A stretch of DNA of 48,294 bases. It comes from UMGS1696 sp964457685. GTDB lineage: Bacteria; Bacillota; Clostridia; Oscillospirales; CAG-272. This document shows positions 32,895 through 41,505 of this stretch, piece by piece. Below the pieces are notes generated by a model. The model made no database searches and had not been told where the DNA came from. It saw only the letters and a list, made by a program, of their open reading frames with translations. The DNA is taken from positions 1 through 48,294 of the forward strand of contig CAYWFS010000009.1 in the NCBI GenBank assembly GCA_964457685.1, in the 5' to 3' direction. How positions within the stretch are numbered: the stretch's first letter is position 1; every line of letters starts with the position of its first letter. The position numbers were made by a program, and so were the translations under genes.

Positions 32895-33538
32895 TAGACC
32901 CTTGCTTTGACAAAGAATACGGCGATAATTACGGCATAGTTTGCGGAACGGATGAAGCAGGCAGAGGTCCTCTTGCAGGTCCCGTGGTTGCCGCCGCAGT
33001 TGTACTTCCCGAGGGTTGCGTTATCGACGGACTTGACGACTCAAAAAAGCTCACCGAAAAGAAGCGTGAAAAGCTCTACGGTGAAATAATCGAAAAGGCT
33101 CTCGCATACGGTATTGCAATGTCCTCCCCCGAAGAAATAGACGAAATGAACATTCTCGCCGCTTCTCTTTATGCGATGAGACGTTCGGTAGACAAGGTTT
33201 GCGAAACGGTACGTCCCGATGTTATTCTTGTTGACGGAAACCGCAATACCGACTTCGGAATCCCGTCTGTTCCCGTAGTACACGGAGACGCACTTTCCCT
33301 CTCTATAGCCGCAGCCTCCGTACTCGCAAAGGTGACAAGAGACCGACTCATGACGGAGCTTGACGAAAAATATCCCATGTACAACTTCAAAAAGCACAAG
33401 GGATACCCCACACCCGAGCATAAGCTTGCGGTATATGAATTCGGTGCGTCGGATATTCATCGTAAGAGCTTTCTCGGATTTCTCGAAAAAGACAAAGAAA
33501 AGCTTGAAGCCGCTCTGAAAAAGAAAAACGGCTTATGA
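32891..33538 (+). CDS. rnhB: Ribonuclease HII
   Basis: 215 residues. The ATG overlaps the rbgA stop (ATGA). Catalytic carboxylates in GTDEAGRGPLAGPVVAAAV (Asp21, Glu22), VILVDGN and the SLSIAAASVLAKVTRD block define type II RNase H. It removes RNA from RNA-DNA hybrids and misincorporated ribonucleotides. Translationally coupled on both sides: its TGA overlaps the yraN start. Confidence 0.97.
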   Translation: MIDPCFDKEYGDNYGIVCGTDEAGRGPLAGPVVAAAVVLPEGCVIDGLDDSKKLTEKKREKLYGEIIEKALAYGIAMSSPEEIDEMNILAASLYAMRRSVDKVCETVRPDVILVDGNRNTDFGIPSVPVVHGDALSLSIAAASVLAKVTRDRLMTELDEKYPMYNFKKHKGYPTPEHKLAVYEFGASDIHRKSFLGFLEKDKEKLEAALKKKNGL

Positions 33539-33954
33539 AACGACAGGATCTCGGCTACTGCGGAGAAGAAAGTGCGTCTCTCTACCTTATCGAAAAGGGA
33601 TATGAGGTGCTTGAACGAAGAAAAAGGATAGGACACTCCGAGATAGACATAATAGCACGGGATAAAGACGGAACCACCGTGTTTGTTGAAGTCAAAACAA
33701 GACGTATGCTCCCCGAAAACGCAGATTTTTACTCGACTGCCGGTGCGGCTGTAGATGACAAAAAGCAGTCGTATCTCGTTCGTGCGGTCGAGGAATATAT
33801 GCTTACCCACACGGATGAGTCCGTAAGAATAGATGTTATCGAGGTGTACGCGGACCCGAAATCGGAGTCGTATCATGTATCGAAGCTTATCCACACGGAA
33901 AACGCAGTACGCAAAAACGGAAAATTCTCGATGAAGCGAAACAGATACAGATAA
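33535..33954 (+). CDS. yraN: YraN family (UPF0102) endonuclease-fold protein
   Basis: 139 residues. Starts LGYCGEESASLYLIEKGYEVLERRKR and carries GHSEIDIIARD and VFVEVKTRR, the Asp and Glu-x-Lys of a PD-(D/E)XK nuclease fold. Function is undefined in most bacteria, though it is usually encoded beside rnhB, as here (4-base overlap). A C-terminal basic run (MKRNRYR) ends it. Confidence 0.93.
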   Translation: MKRQDLGYCGEESASLYLIEKGYEVLERRKRIGHSEIDIIARDKDGTTVFVEVKTRRMLPENADFYSTAGAAVDDKKQSYLVRAVEEYMLTHTDESVRIDVIEVYADPKSESYHVSKLIHTENAVRKNGKFSMKRNRYR

Positions 33955-34015
33955 GTTTCGTTTCACTGAAAAATATTACGCAGAACGATACCAGACAGAA
34001 TTTATGAGGTGAATT

Positions 34016-34969
34016 ATGAAATTTTTTGACCTTCATTGCGACACGGCAGACGTTATCTTCTTCGACAACAAGGAGCTTTATTCAAACGACTGCCATGTTT
34101 CTCTCGAAAAAGCGGCAGACCTTGACAAATACGTTCAGCTGTTTGCGGTGTTCACTTCCGACACCTTCACCGACGGCGAGGGCTACGAGTATTTTCTGAA
34201 GATAAGAGAAAAATTCCTCTCCGAATGCGAAAAAAACGGTGTTCGTATGATATACACCGCCGAAGACCTCGAAGCCTTTGAAGCCTCGGACGAAAAGCTT
34301 GCCGCCATTCTCACCGTTGAGGACGCACGCATTCTTGACGGAAAAATCGAGCGTGTAAAGGAGCTTTACGACCTCGGAGTTCGTGTAATGACCCTGCTTT
34401 GGGGCGGAGACACATCCATCGGCGGCTCTCACAATACCGAAAACGGGCTTACGGAGTTCGGTCGTGCGGCAGTCGAAGAAATGGCAAAGGTCGGAATTAT
34501 TCCCGATATTTCCCACGCTTCATTCAAATCCGCCGACGAAATAATGGACATATGCGAAAAACACGGTGTCTCTCCTATCGCAACACATATGAACTCCTAC
34601 TCCGTCTGCCCTGTTTCGAGAAACCTCACGGACGACAGACTTCTCCGACTTGAAAAGCTTGGCGGTATTGTCGGTGTGTCTCTCTGCCCTCCGCACCTGA
34701 AGGACGGCTGTGAAGCGAGCGACTCACTCACACTTGACGCTATAGTTCCGCATTTCAAGCACTATTCAGACCTCACAAACAACCGTGTATGCTTCGGATG
34801 TGATATGGACGGCACAAATCTACCCGGAGACATAAGCGGTCTCGACGGCATTCCGGACGCTGTGAAGCTTCTTCAAAAGAACGGCTTCAACGAAGAACAG
34901 CTGAGAGGCATTACCTACGACACCGCATACGATTTCATGAAGAAAAATCTCCCCCATGACCGAAAGTGA
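34016..34969 (+). CDS. Membrane dipeptidase (peptidase family M19)
   Basis: 317 residues; RBS AGGTGAATT before ATG 34016. The M19 metal site is visible: FDLHCDTAD (His7, Asp9), LTVEDARIL (bridging Glu), ISHAS (His), then HMNSYSVCPVSRNLTD and the late FGCDMDG. No membrane segment or signal is present despite the family name, so it is a cytosolic dipeptidase that cleaves various dipeptides. It stands 61 bp after yraN and 10 bp before the threonine-synthase-like gene. Confidence 0.93.
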   Translation: MKFFDLHCDTADVIFFDNKELYSNDCHVSLEKAADLDKYVQLFAVFTSDTFTDGEGYEYFLKIREKFLSECEKNGVRMIYTAEDLEAFEASDEKLAAILTVEDARILDGKIERVKELYDLGVRVMTLLWGGDTSIGGSHNTENGLTEFGRAAVEEMAKVGIIPDISHASFKSADEIMDICEKHGVSPIATHMNSYSVCPVSRNLTDDRLLRLEKLGGIVGVSLCPPHLKDGCEASDSLTLDAIVPHFKHYSDLTNNRVCFGCDMDGTNLPGDISGLDGIPDAVKLLQKNGFNEEQLRGITYDTAYDFMKKNLPHDRK

Positions 34970-34979
34970 GGACGACAGC

Positions 34980-36461
34980 ATGAAGTATATCAGCACAAGA
35001 GACACGTTGGCAAAACCGAGAGAGCTTACCTCCGCACAGGCTATCCTTGAAGGCATTCCCACAGACGGCGGACTTTTCGTCCCCACAAATATTCCCAGAA
35101 TTTCGGCAGGGGATTTCGATGCTCTCACTCACATGAATTACCCCGAAAGAGCGGCATACGTTCTCGCCAAATTCCTTGATGACTTCGACCTCGACGAGCT
35201 GTACGAGGACTGCGAAAAAGCATATTCCACATCACGTTTTTCTCCGTCACCCGCAAACATAAAGTCTCTGTCCGGCGGAATTTACGCACTTGAGCTTTGG
35301 CACGGAAACACCGCTTCATTTGAAGATATAGCGGAAAGTCTCCTGCCGTATCTCATAAAGAGGGCAAGAAAAATAGTCGGGGAGGATAAAACCGTACATC
35401 TTCTGACCGCAACAACGGGTGACACGGGAAAAGCCGCACTTGACGCTTTCTGCGACACAAACGGCACAAAGGTAACTGTATTCTATCCCGAAAACGGTGT
35501 AAGTGAGCTTCAAAAGCTTCAAATGCAGACCTCACTCGGAAAAAACATATACGTCTCCGCAGTAAGAGGAAGCTTTGACGATGTGCAGTCTGGAGTAATA
35601 ACTCTGCTTTCAAGCGAAAGAGTTCGTGCCGCCGCAGAAGCAAAGGGATATATCCTCAGCTGTGCAGGTTCACTCAACTGGGGTGTTATCGCCGCACAGA
35701 CAGTTTGCTATATCTCCGCATATTGCGACCTGTGCAATTCGGGAGAAATCGTCATGGGAGACCGTGTGAACCTTGCCGTACCATGCGGAAGCTTCGGAGG
35801 TCTTATTTCCGCTTACATCGCACTGAAAATGGGACTTCCCATCGACCGTATCATATGTGCCGCAAACTCAAACGACACTGCCGCAAAATTCATAAACAAC
35901 GGTATCTACGACCGCAGACGTAAAGCAGAGCAGACAATAAGCTCCTCTATCGACATAGTAGTTCCATCGAACATAGAGCGTCTTATATATATCCTCGGAG
36001 GCTCCGCATTAACGTCCGATTTTGCCGAGCAGCTCTCTCGAAAGGGATATTACACCGCTCCCGCCGACCTTACAGACGAAATAAAGAAATATTTCTCCGC
36101 ATATTCCGTAAGCGAGGATGACACAATGGCGGAAATCTACCTCGAATACGAAAAAGACGGCTATCTTCTCGACCCTCATACCGCTGTGGCTCTCGGAAGC
36201 ACGGTAAAGCTCCGTCTCGACACGGGAAACGTAAAGAAAACGGTAATCGCCTCCACCGCAAGTCCGTATAAGTTTGCTTCTTCTGTGTGTGACGCACTCG
36301 GTATACTCTCGGGAAAGGATATTTTCGAGACGGCGGACATTCTCTCCGAAAAAACAGGCACACCCATCCCCTCATCGATATCGGAAGCTCGTGACAGAGA
36401 GGCTCGATTCCGTGAGGTCATAAACAGAGGCGAAATGTACGACCTCATATTCGATTCGTAA
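34980..36461 (+). CDS. Threonine synthase-like protein lacking the PLP lysine
   Basis: 493 residues from ATG 34980 (GAGGA seven bases upstream; an earlier in-frame start overlaps the dipeptidase end). Overall fold matches ThrC: LTSAQAILEGIPTDGGLFVP, TGDTGKAALDAF, VFYPENGVSELQKLQMQT, IYDRRRK, and LLDPHTAVALGS with TASPYKF. However the block normally HGPTxxFKD, whose Lys forms the PLP Schiff base, reads HGNTASFED (Glu115, codon 35322-35324), and the PTGNFGN loop reads PCGSFGG. It is probably catalytically altered or inactive as a threonine synthase. It is embedded in a housekeeping operon; its TAA shares a base with the next ATG. Confidence 0.82.
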   Translation: MKYISTRDTLAKPRELTSAQAILEGIPTDGGLFVPTNIPRISAGDFDALTHMNYPERAAYVLAKFLDDFDLDELYEDCEKAYSTSRFSPSPANIKSLSGGIYALELWHGNTASFEDIAESLLPYLIKRARKIVGEDKTVHLLTATTGDTGKAALDAFCDTNGTKVTVFYPENGVSELQKLQMQTSLGKNIYVSAVRGSFDDVQSGVITLLSSERVRAAAEAKGYILSCAGSLNWGVIAAQTVCYISAYCDLCNSGEIVMGDRVNLAVPCGSFGGLISAYIALKMGLPIDRIICAANSNDTAAKFINNGIYDRRRKAEQTISSSIDIVVPSNIERLIYILGGSALTSDFAEQLSRKGYYTAPADLTDEIKKYFSAYSVSEDDTMAEIYLEYEKDGYLLDPHTAVALGSTVKLRLDTGNVKKTVIASTASPYKFASSVCDALGILSGKDIFETADILSEKTGTPIPSSISEARDREARFREVINRGEMYDLIFDS

Positions 36462-37171
36462 TGGCACTTTACGTTATGGCAGACCTCCACCTTTCAACCG
36501 AAACCGACAAGAAAATGGACGTGTTCGGCTCAAGATGGCAGGGATACATGGACAAGATAGAAAAAAGGTGGAACGCAATCGTCGAGGACGGAGATACGGT
36601 GGTCGTTCCGGGAGATATATCGTGGGCAATGAAGCTTGAAGAAGCAAAAGGAGACCTCACGTTTCTCGAGAGGCTTAACGGCAAAAAGCTCATCTCAAAG
36701 GGAAACCACGATTTCTGGTGGGCAAGCGAGAAAAAAATGACGGATGCATTCCTTTCGTGGGGGCTGTCGAGCATAGGTCTGCTTCACAACAATGCATACG
36801 TCTGCGATGACTTCGTTCTGTGTGCGTCAAGAGGTTGGTATGTCGAGCCGAAAATGCAGGGCAAGGTTTTCGATACGGACTACGAAAAAATTGTGGCAAG
36901 AGAATGCGGACGACTTAAGCTCTCTCTCGACTGCGGTCATGCTCTCTCGGGTGAGCTTGAAACTCTTGTGTTTCTTCACTTTCCTCCCGTGTTCGGTGAC
37001 TTCGTTTGCAGACCGATAATCGACACTCTGCACGAGTATGGTGTACGCCGACTCCTATTCGGACACATCCACGGAAGCTATCGTATTCCGCCGTCATTTG
37101 AATACGAAGACATAAAAATGGAAATAATATCCTCCGATTACCTCGATTTTTACCCAAAAAAGATAAAATAA
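36461..37171 (+). CDS. Metallophosphoesterase (calcineurin-like)
   Basis: 236 residues. The start overlaps the previous stop (TAATG). All five metallophosphatase motifs are present: MADLHLS (Asp8, His10), VVPGDISWAM, SKGNHDFWW, LHFPPV and FGHIHG. It is a cytosolic dimetal phosphoesterase of unknown substrate (nucleotide or phosphoprotein). It is the last gene of the lepB operon. Confidence 0.93.
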   Translation: MALYVMADLHLSTETDKKMDVFGSRWQGYMDKIEKRWNAIVEDGDTVVVPGDISWAMKLEEAKGDLTFLERLNGKKLISKGNHDFWWASEKKMTDAFLSWGLSSIGLLHNNAYVCDDFVLCASRGWYVEPKMQGKVFDTDYEKIVARECGRLKLSLDCGHALSGELETLVFLHFPPVFGDFVCRPIIDTLHEYGVRRLLFGHIHGSYRIPPSFEYEDIKMEIISSDYLDFYPKKIK

Positions 37172-37215
37172 ACATCAATTCACAGAAAATTCAAATACTT
37201 TCCCCATAAATATTA

Positions 37216-37244
37216 TTGACATTCCTACTAAATAATTGTAAAAT
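37216..37244 (+). promoter_or_regulatory. Sigma-A promoter of tig
   Basis: -35 TTGACA (37216-37221), 17-bp spacer, -10 TAAAAT (37239-37244). It leaves a leader of about 105 nt. Confidence 0.8.
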
Positions 37245-37357
37245 ATAAAAAGCTATGCGGTATAACGCTCACATTGTGTCCGTCTCCATATCGCACAGAG
37301 GTTTATGACCCACAAAAAATTAACTCAGTTACATAAATTCGAAGGAGATACAGAAAA

Positions 37358-38671
37358 ATGAGCCTGAAAACACAGGAAACTATCGCTCCGAACCAGCAGA
37401 AGATCACGTTTGACGTTGATCACGCAACATTTGAAAATGCGATAAACAAGGTTTACAAGAAATCCGCAAAGAATATCACAATCCCCGGCTTCCGTAAGGG
37501 TAAAGCTCCCCGTGCCATCATCGAAAAGATGTACGGTAAGGAAGTATTCTACGAAGACGCTATAAACGAAGTTATTCCCGATGCTTATACAGAAGCTATG
37601 GCTGACGAAAAGAGAGTTGTTGTAAGCCGTCCCGAATTCGACGTTGTTTCCATCGACGAAAACGGTGTTGTTCTCACAGCTACTTACTTCACAAAGCCCG
37701 AAGTTGAAATCGCAGACTACCTCGGAATTGCCGTTGAACGTCCCGTTTCCCACGCTACAGAAGAAGAAGTTGAAGAAGAACTCAAGAGAGTTCAGCAGAG
37801 AAACTCCCGTATGATCGAAGTAAGCGACCGTGCCGCTCAGAACGAAGACCTCGTTACAATCGACTTTGAAGGCTTTGTTGACGGCGTTGCATTTGAAGGC
37901 GGTAAGGCTGAAGGTCACCAGCTCAAGCTCGGTTCCGGTCAGTTCATCCCCGGCTTTGAAGACCAGGTTGCAGGCCACAATATCGGCGAAGACTTCGACG
38001 TTAACGTAACATTCCCCGAAGATTACCACGCAGCTGAACTTGCAGGTAAGGAAGCTGTATTCAAGTGCCACCTCCACGAAATTAAGTTCACTGAGCTTCC
38101 CGCTCTCGACGACGATTTCGCAAAGGACGTATCCGAATTCGATACACTCGACGAATACAAGGCTGACATAAAGGCTAAGGCTGAAGCTGCTCACTCCAAG
38201 CACGCTGACAACCACGTTGACGAAGCTCTTATCAAGGCTCTTATCGAAAAGCTCCAGGGCGACATCCCCACCTGCATGTTCGATAACGAAACCGAAAACC
38301 TCGTTCGTGACTACGACAACAGACTCAGAATGAACGGTCTCGACCTCAAGACATACTTCCAGTACACAGGCATGGATCTCGACAAGCTCAGAGCTCAGAT
38401 GAGACCCGATGCAGAACGTCAGGTTAAGACACGTCTTGCACTCGAAAAGATTGCAGCTCTCGAAAACCTCGTTGCTTCCGAAGAAGAAATCGCAGACGAA
38501 TACAAGCGTCTTGCTGAACTCTACGGTATGGAAGAAGACAGAGTTAAGAGCGTTGTTGACTCCGAAGCAGTAGCTGAAGACCTCAAGGTTAAGAAGGCTA
38601 TCGAACTCGTTCGTGAAAAGGCTGTTGTAACAGAAGTTGAACACGACGAGCATACACACGACGCTGAATAA
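37358..38671 (+). CDS. tig: Trigger factor, ribosome-associated chaperone
   Basis: 437 residues, the standard length; RBS GAAGGAGAT before the ATG. The ribosome-docking motif GFRKGKAP is at 44-51. An FKBP-type prolyl isomerase domain spans about 160-245 (AQNEDLVTIDFEGFVDGVAFEGGKAEG..), followed by the helical arms domain and an acidic His-rich end (EVEHDEHTHDAE). Codon usage is strongly biased (highly expressed). It heads the classic tig-clpP-clpX order but has its own hairpin terminator at 38691. Confidence 0.98.
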   Translation: MSLKTQETIAPNQQKITFDVDHATFENAINKVYKKSAKNITIPGFRKGKAPRAIIEKMYGKEVFYEDAINEVIPDAYTEAMADEKRVVVSRPEFDVVSIDENGVVLTATYFTKPEVEIADYLGIAVERPVSHATEEEVEEELKRVQQRNSRMIEVSDRAAQNEDLVTIDFEGFVDGVAFEGGKAEGHQLKLGSGQFIPGFEDQVAGHNIGEDFDVNVTFPEDYHAAELAGKEAVFKCHLHEIKFTELPALDDDFAKDVSEFDTLDEYKADIKAKAEAAHSKHADNHVDEALIKALIEKLQGDIPTCMFDNETENLVRDYDNRLRMNGLDLKTYFQYTGMDLDKLRAQMRPDAERQVKTRLALEKIAALENLVASEEEIADEYKRLAELYGMEEDRVKSVVDSEAVAEDLKVKKAIELVREKAVVTEVEHDEHTHDAE

Positions 38672-38690
38672 TTATTTTTGACTGACTAAG

Positions 38691-38727
38691 CCGCTGCCGG
38701 GAATGAATCTCAGGTGGCGGTTTTGCC
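38691..38727 (+). terminator. Terminator after tig
   Basis: CCGCTGCC pairs with GGTGGCGG (with wobbles) around a 14-base loop, followed by TTTT. Confidence 0.7.
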
Positions 38728-38779
38728 TATTTCCGATAAAGTGCGTGATTATTTCGTATACTCCCGTGCTTTGCGGTAA

Positions 38780-38785
38780 TATAAT
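38780..38785 (+). promoter_or_regulatory. Probable -10 of clpP
   Basis: TATAAT 39 bases ahead of the clpP start. No convincing -35 hexamer or CtsR-type repeat is seen. Confidence 0.4.
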
Positions 38786-38823
38786 ATTAAAGAATCCGTA
38801 AAATACCCAAGGAGGTAAATAAA

Positions 38824-39408
38824 ATGGCACTTGTACCTATGGTAGTGGAACAGACAAGCAGAGGCGAGCGTTCCTACGATATATACTCAAGACTTTTAAA
38901 CGACAGAATTATCTTCCTCGCAGATGAAGTTAACGATGCTACCGCTTCTCTTGTAGTTGCACAGCTTCTCTATCTCGAGGTTGAAGATCCCGACAAGGAT
39001 ATTTCCCTTTACATCAACTCCCCCGGAGGCTCCATCACTGCCGGAATGGCAATATACGATACGATGAACTACATCAAATGTGATGTTTCCACGATCTGTA
39101 TCGGTATGGCGGCATCTATGGGTGCGTTCCTTCTTTCCGCCGGCACAAAGGGCAAAAGACTTGCTCTCCCGAACAGCGAAATCATGATTCATCAGCCCCT
39201 CGGCGGTATGCAGGGTCAGGCTACCGATATTAAGATTCATGCAGATCGTATCCTCAAAACAAGAGACACCCTCAACTCCATCCTTGCCGCAAATACAGGT
39301 AAGTCCATTGACGTTATCGCAAGAGATACCGAGCGTGACAACTTCATGTCTGCCGCAGAAGCTCTTGAATACGGACTTATCGACAAGGTCATTGACAAGA
39401 GACCTTAA
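38824..39408 (+). CDS. clpP: ATP-dependent Clp protease proteolytic subunit
   Basis: 194 residues; RBS AAGGAGG. Catalytic triad Ser98 (GMAASMGAFL), His123 (MIHQPLGG) and Asp172 (ERDNFMSA) is complete. Barrel-shaped tetradecameric protease fed by ClpX, encoded 36 bp downstream. The short N-terminal propeptide is followed by VVEQTSRGERSYDIYSRLL, the usual start of mature ClpP. Confidence 0.98.
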   Translation: MALVPMVVEQTSRGERSYDIYSRLLNDRIIFLADEVNDATASLVVAQLLYLEVEDPDKDISLYINSPGGSITAGMAIYDTMNYIKCDVSTICIGMAASMGAFLLSAGTKGKRLALPNSEIMIHQPLGGMQGQATDIKIHADRILKTRDTLNSILAANTGKSIDVIARDTERDNFMSAAEALEYGLIDKVIDKRP

Positions 39409-39444
39409 ATCCCATAATCCATTCAATCGAAAGGGACACTCCAA

Positions 39445-40761
39445 ATGCCTCAAACAACTAACAACAACGGACGTATGAGAGTAAAACGCGGTTGCTCATT
39501 CTGCGGAAGAACAGAGGAGCAGGTCGAATTCCTTATTCCCTCCCCCACAGGTCTTTATATCTGCGACAAGTGCATAGACGCTTGCAACGATATTATTTTC
39601 GACCACTTCTCCGATGAGCATGACGAAATGGGTCACGCTTCCCTTGAAGACGGTTCTCTCCCGAAGCCCATGGAAATAAAGGCTACTCTCGACGAATATA
39701 TCATCGGTCAGGACAACGCAAAAATAGCTCTCTCAGTAGCAGTTTATAACCACTACAAGAGACTTATCCAGAAGGATGCGAAGCTGAAGCTTGATAACGC
39801 AAAGAAGAACAAGAAGGACTCAGACGAAGCCGTAGACGACGGTGTAGAGCTTCAGAAGAGCAACGTGCTTCTTATCGGTCCCACAGGTGTAGGTAAGACC
39901 TTCCTTGCTCAGACACTTGCCAAGACCCTCAAGGTTCCCTTTGCAATCGCAGACGCTACCACACTCACGGAAGCCGGATATGTAGGTGAGGACGTTGAAA
40001 ATATCCTCCTCCGTCTCATTCAGGCTGCCGACTACGATATCGAGCTTGCCGAAAGAGGTATCATATACATCGACGAAATTGACAAGATTGCAAGAAGAAG
40101 TGAAAACCGCTCCATAACAAGAGATGTATCCGGCGAAGGCGTTCAGCAGGCTCTCCTCAAGATTCTCGAGGGTACTGTTGCCGATGTTCCTCCTCAGGGC
40201 GGAAGAAAGCACCCGAACCAGGAATTTATCCACATCAATACCGAGAACATCCTCTTTATCTGCGGCGGTGCTTTCGATACACTCGACCAGCTCATCGAAC
40301 AGCGTAAGGGCAAATCCGTACTCGGTTTCGGCGGTGAGATAAAGAAAAAGGAAGAAAAAATGCAGGAGAATATCTTCAAGGAAGTCTCCGCACACGACAT
40401 AGTAAAGTTCGGTATCATTCCCGAGCTTGTAGGTCGTCTTCCCGTTATCGTCGGACTTGAAAATCTCGATACAGATGCTCTTGTCCGTATTCTCTCCGAG
40501 CCTAAAAACTGCCTTGTAAAGCAGTACAAGAAGCTCTTTGAAATGGATGACGTTGAGCTTGAGTTCACACCCGAGGCTCTCCGTGCAGTGGCAAGCCGTG
40601 CAATCGAAAGAAATACCGGTGCAAGAGGTCTCCGCTCCATTCTCGAAGAAACAATGACAAACCTCATGTTCACACTTCCCTCCCGTACAGATGTAGCCAA
40701 GGTTACCATCACCGAGGACTGCATAAACGGCAAGGGCGAACCCGAATATACTCTCAAATAA
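39445..40761 (+). CDS. clpX: ATP-dependent Clp protease ATP-binding subunit ClpX
   Basis: 438 residues. Zinc-binding N-domain with Cys17, Cys20, Cys40 and Cys43. Walker A GPTGVGKT (145-152), Walker B IIYIDEIDKIAR, a pore-loop region, GFGGEIKKK (the IGF-type loop that docks ClpP) and sensor 2 NTGARGLRS. It unfolds tagged substrates and threads them into ClpP. A charged insertion (KLKLDNAKKNKKDSDE) precedes the Walker A domain. Ends at a hairpin at 40774. Confidence 0.98.
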   Translation: MPQTTNNNGRMRVKRGCSFCGRTEEQVEFLIPSPTGLYICDKCIDACNDIIFDHFSDEHDEMGHASLEDGSLPKPMEIKATLDEYIIGQDNAKIALSVAVYNHYKRLIQKDAKLKLDNAKKNKKDSDEAVDDGVELQKSNVLLIGPTGVGKTFLAQTLAKTLKVPFAIADATTLTEAGYVGEDVENILLRLIQAADYDIELAERGIIYIDEIDKIARRSENRSITRDVSGEGVQQALLKILEGTVADVPPQGGRKHPNQEFIHINTENILFICGGAFDTLDQLIEQRKGKSVLGFGGEIKKKEEKMQENIFKEVSAHDIVKFGIIPELVGRLPVIVGLENLDTDALVRILSEPKNCLVKQYKKLFEMDDVELEFTPEALRAVASRAIERNTGARGLRSILEETMTNLMFTLPSRTDVAKVTITEDCINGKGEPEYTLK

Positions 40762-40773
40762 CAGCAAAATCAA

Positions 40774-40806
40774 AGGACAGTCGAAAAAAACGGCTGTCTT
40801 TTTTTA
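40774..40806 (+). terminator. Terminator after clpX
   Basis: GGACAGTCG pairs with CGGCTGTC around an A-rich loop, followed by a T-run. Confidence 0.85.
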
Positions 40807-40847
40807 TTAAAGCAGGATTAAGGCTTTCTTAAAGTTTGAAAATACGA

Positions 40848-40876
40848 TTGTTTTTGACACACTTTCATGCTATAAT
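40848..40876 (+). promoter_or_regulatory. Sigma-A promoter of the small membrane protein gene
   Basis: -35 TTGTTT (40848-40853), 17-bp spacer ending TGC, -10 TATAAT (40871-40876). Confidence 0.65.
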
Positions 40877-40905
40877 TAAAGAAAAAAACATCAAGGAGAC
40901 ACACA

Positions 40906-41136
40906 ATGAGAGCCTTTATTAACTCCGTGGATTCGCTTCCGATACTCCTCAAGGTAATACTCGCAATCCCCGCACTCGACATAATCTGGGACATATACAG
41001 AATCGTTTGTGCGATTGATGAGAAAAACACATGGGGACTGATTGTTGCAGTGATACTCTGCTTCGTTCCGATAACATGGATAATAGATATTGTATTTATC
41101 CTCATGAAAGGAAACGTGTGGAGATATACCGCATAA
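40906..41136 (+). CDS. Small two-helix membrane protein
   Basis: 76 residues; RBS AAGGAG before the ATG. Two hydrophobic segments: about 13-34 (LPILLKVILAIPALDIIWDIYRI, split by polar residues) and 44-66 (LIVAVILCFVPITWIIDIVFIL). It resembles the short PLDc_N/YccF-like hairpin membrane proteins in style, but no diagnostic motif is seen. Stand-alone unit between clpX and a tRNA gene. Confidence 0.75.
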   Translation: MRAFINSVDSLPILLKVILAIPALDIIWDIYRIVCAIDEKNTWGLIVAVILCFVPITWIIDIVFILMKGNVWRYTA

Positions 41137-41163
41137 TTTTGTGAAAAAATTTCGGAAATCCCC

Positions 41164-41192
41164 TTGACAAATCCGCCGCTGTGTGGTATAAT
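41164..41192 (+). promoter_or_regulatory. Sigma-A promoter of the tRNA-Leu gene
   Basis: Exact consensus: -35 TTGACA (41164-41169), 17-bp spacer ending TGG, -10 TATAAT (41187-41192). Confidence 0.85.
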
Positions 41193-41226
41193 ATCATACG
41201 TCAGCGAGGGAACACCTTCGATGAAT

Positions 41227-41308
41227 GCGGAAGTGGCGGAACTGGCAGACGCGCACGTTTGAGGGGCGTGTGGTTCACACCATACGGGTTCAAGTCCCGT
41301 TTTCCGCA
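41227..41308 (+). tRNA. tRNA-Leu (anticodon GAG)
   Basis: Full cloverleaf: acceptor GCGGAAG (41227-41233) pairs with TTTCCGC (41301-41307); discriminator A; anticodon stem CACGT/GCGTG with loop TTGAGGG and anticodon GAG at 41261-41263; a long class II variable arm (TGG...CCA); T arm ACGGGTTCAAGTCCCGT. No CCA is encoded (ATA follows), so CCA is added post-transcriptionally. It reads CUC and CUU codons. Has its own promoter and terminator. Confidence 0.97.
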
Positions 41309-41310
41309 TA

Positions 41311-41345
41311 GAGCAGGTTCAGAAATGAATCTGCTTTTTTGTTTT
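41311..41345 (+). terminator. Terminator of the tRNA-Leu transcript
   Basis: GCAGGTTCA - GAAA - TGAATCTGC hairpin (GNRA-like loop) directly followed by TTTTTT, three bases after the tRNA. Confidence 0.9.
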
Positions 41346-41432
41346 TTCTTCATATTTTTCGCTGTTTTCCGAGTTTGATTGTATCCGTAATAAATTTTTT
41401 CTCGCATAATTGTCTTTTCTCACAAATCCCAC

Positions 41433-41461
41433 TTGATTTTTATTGCGTTATCATATATAAT
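41433..41461 (+). promoter_or_regulatory. Sigma-A promoter of the DUF4838 gene
   Basis: -35 TTGATT (41433-41438), 17-bp spacer, -10 TATAAT (41456-41461). Confidence 0.7.
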
Positions 41462-41505
41462 ATTACAAATAACTACTATATAATATATGAAAGTGAGGTC
41501 TCAAC

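Noticed and set aside
37325..38659. 444-codon open frame on the minus strand opposite trigger factor
   Set aside because: It mirrors the strongly biased codons of tig, has no RBS, and translates to a Cys/Phe/Val-rich non-protein-like sequence; tig is unmistakable.
41058..41117. Defence or toxin-antitoxin function for the 76-residue membrane protein
   Set aside because: Two plain hydrophobic helices with no partner gene or toxin motif; no support beyond size.
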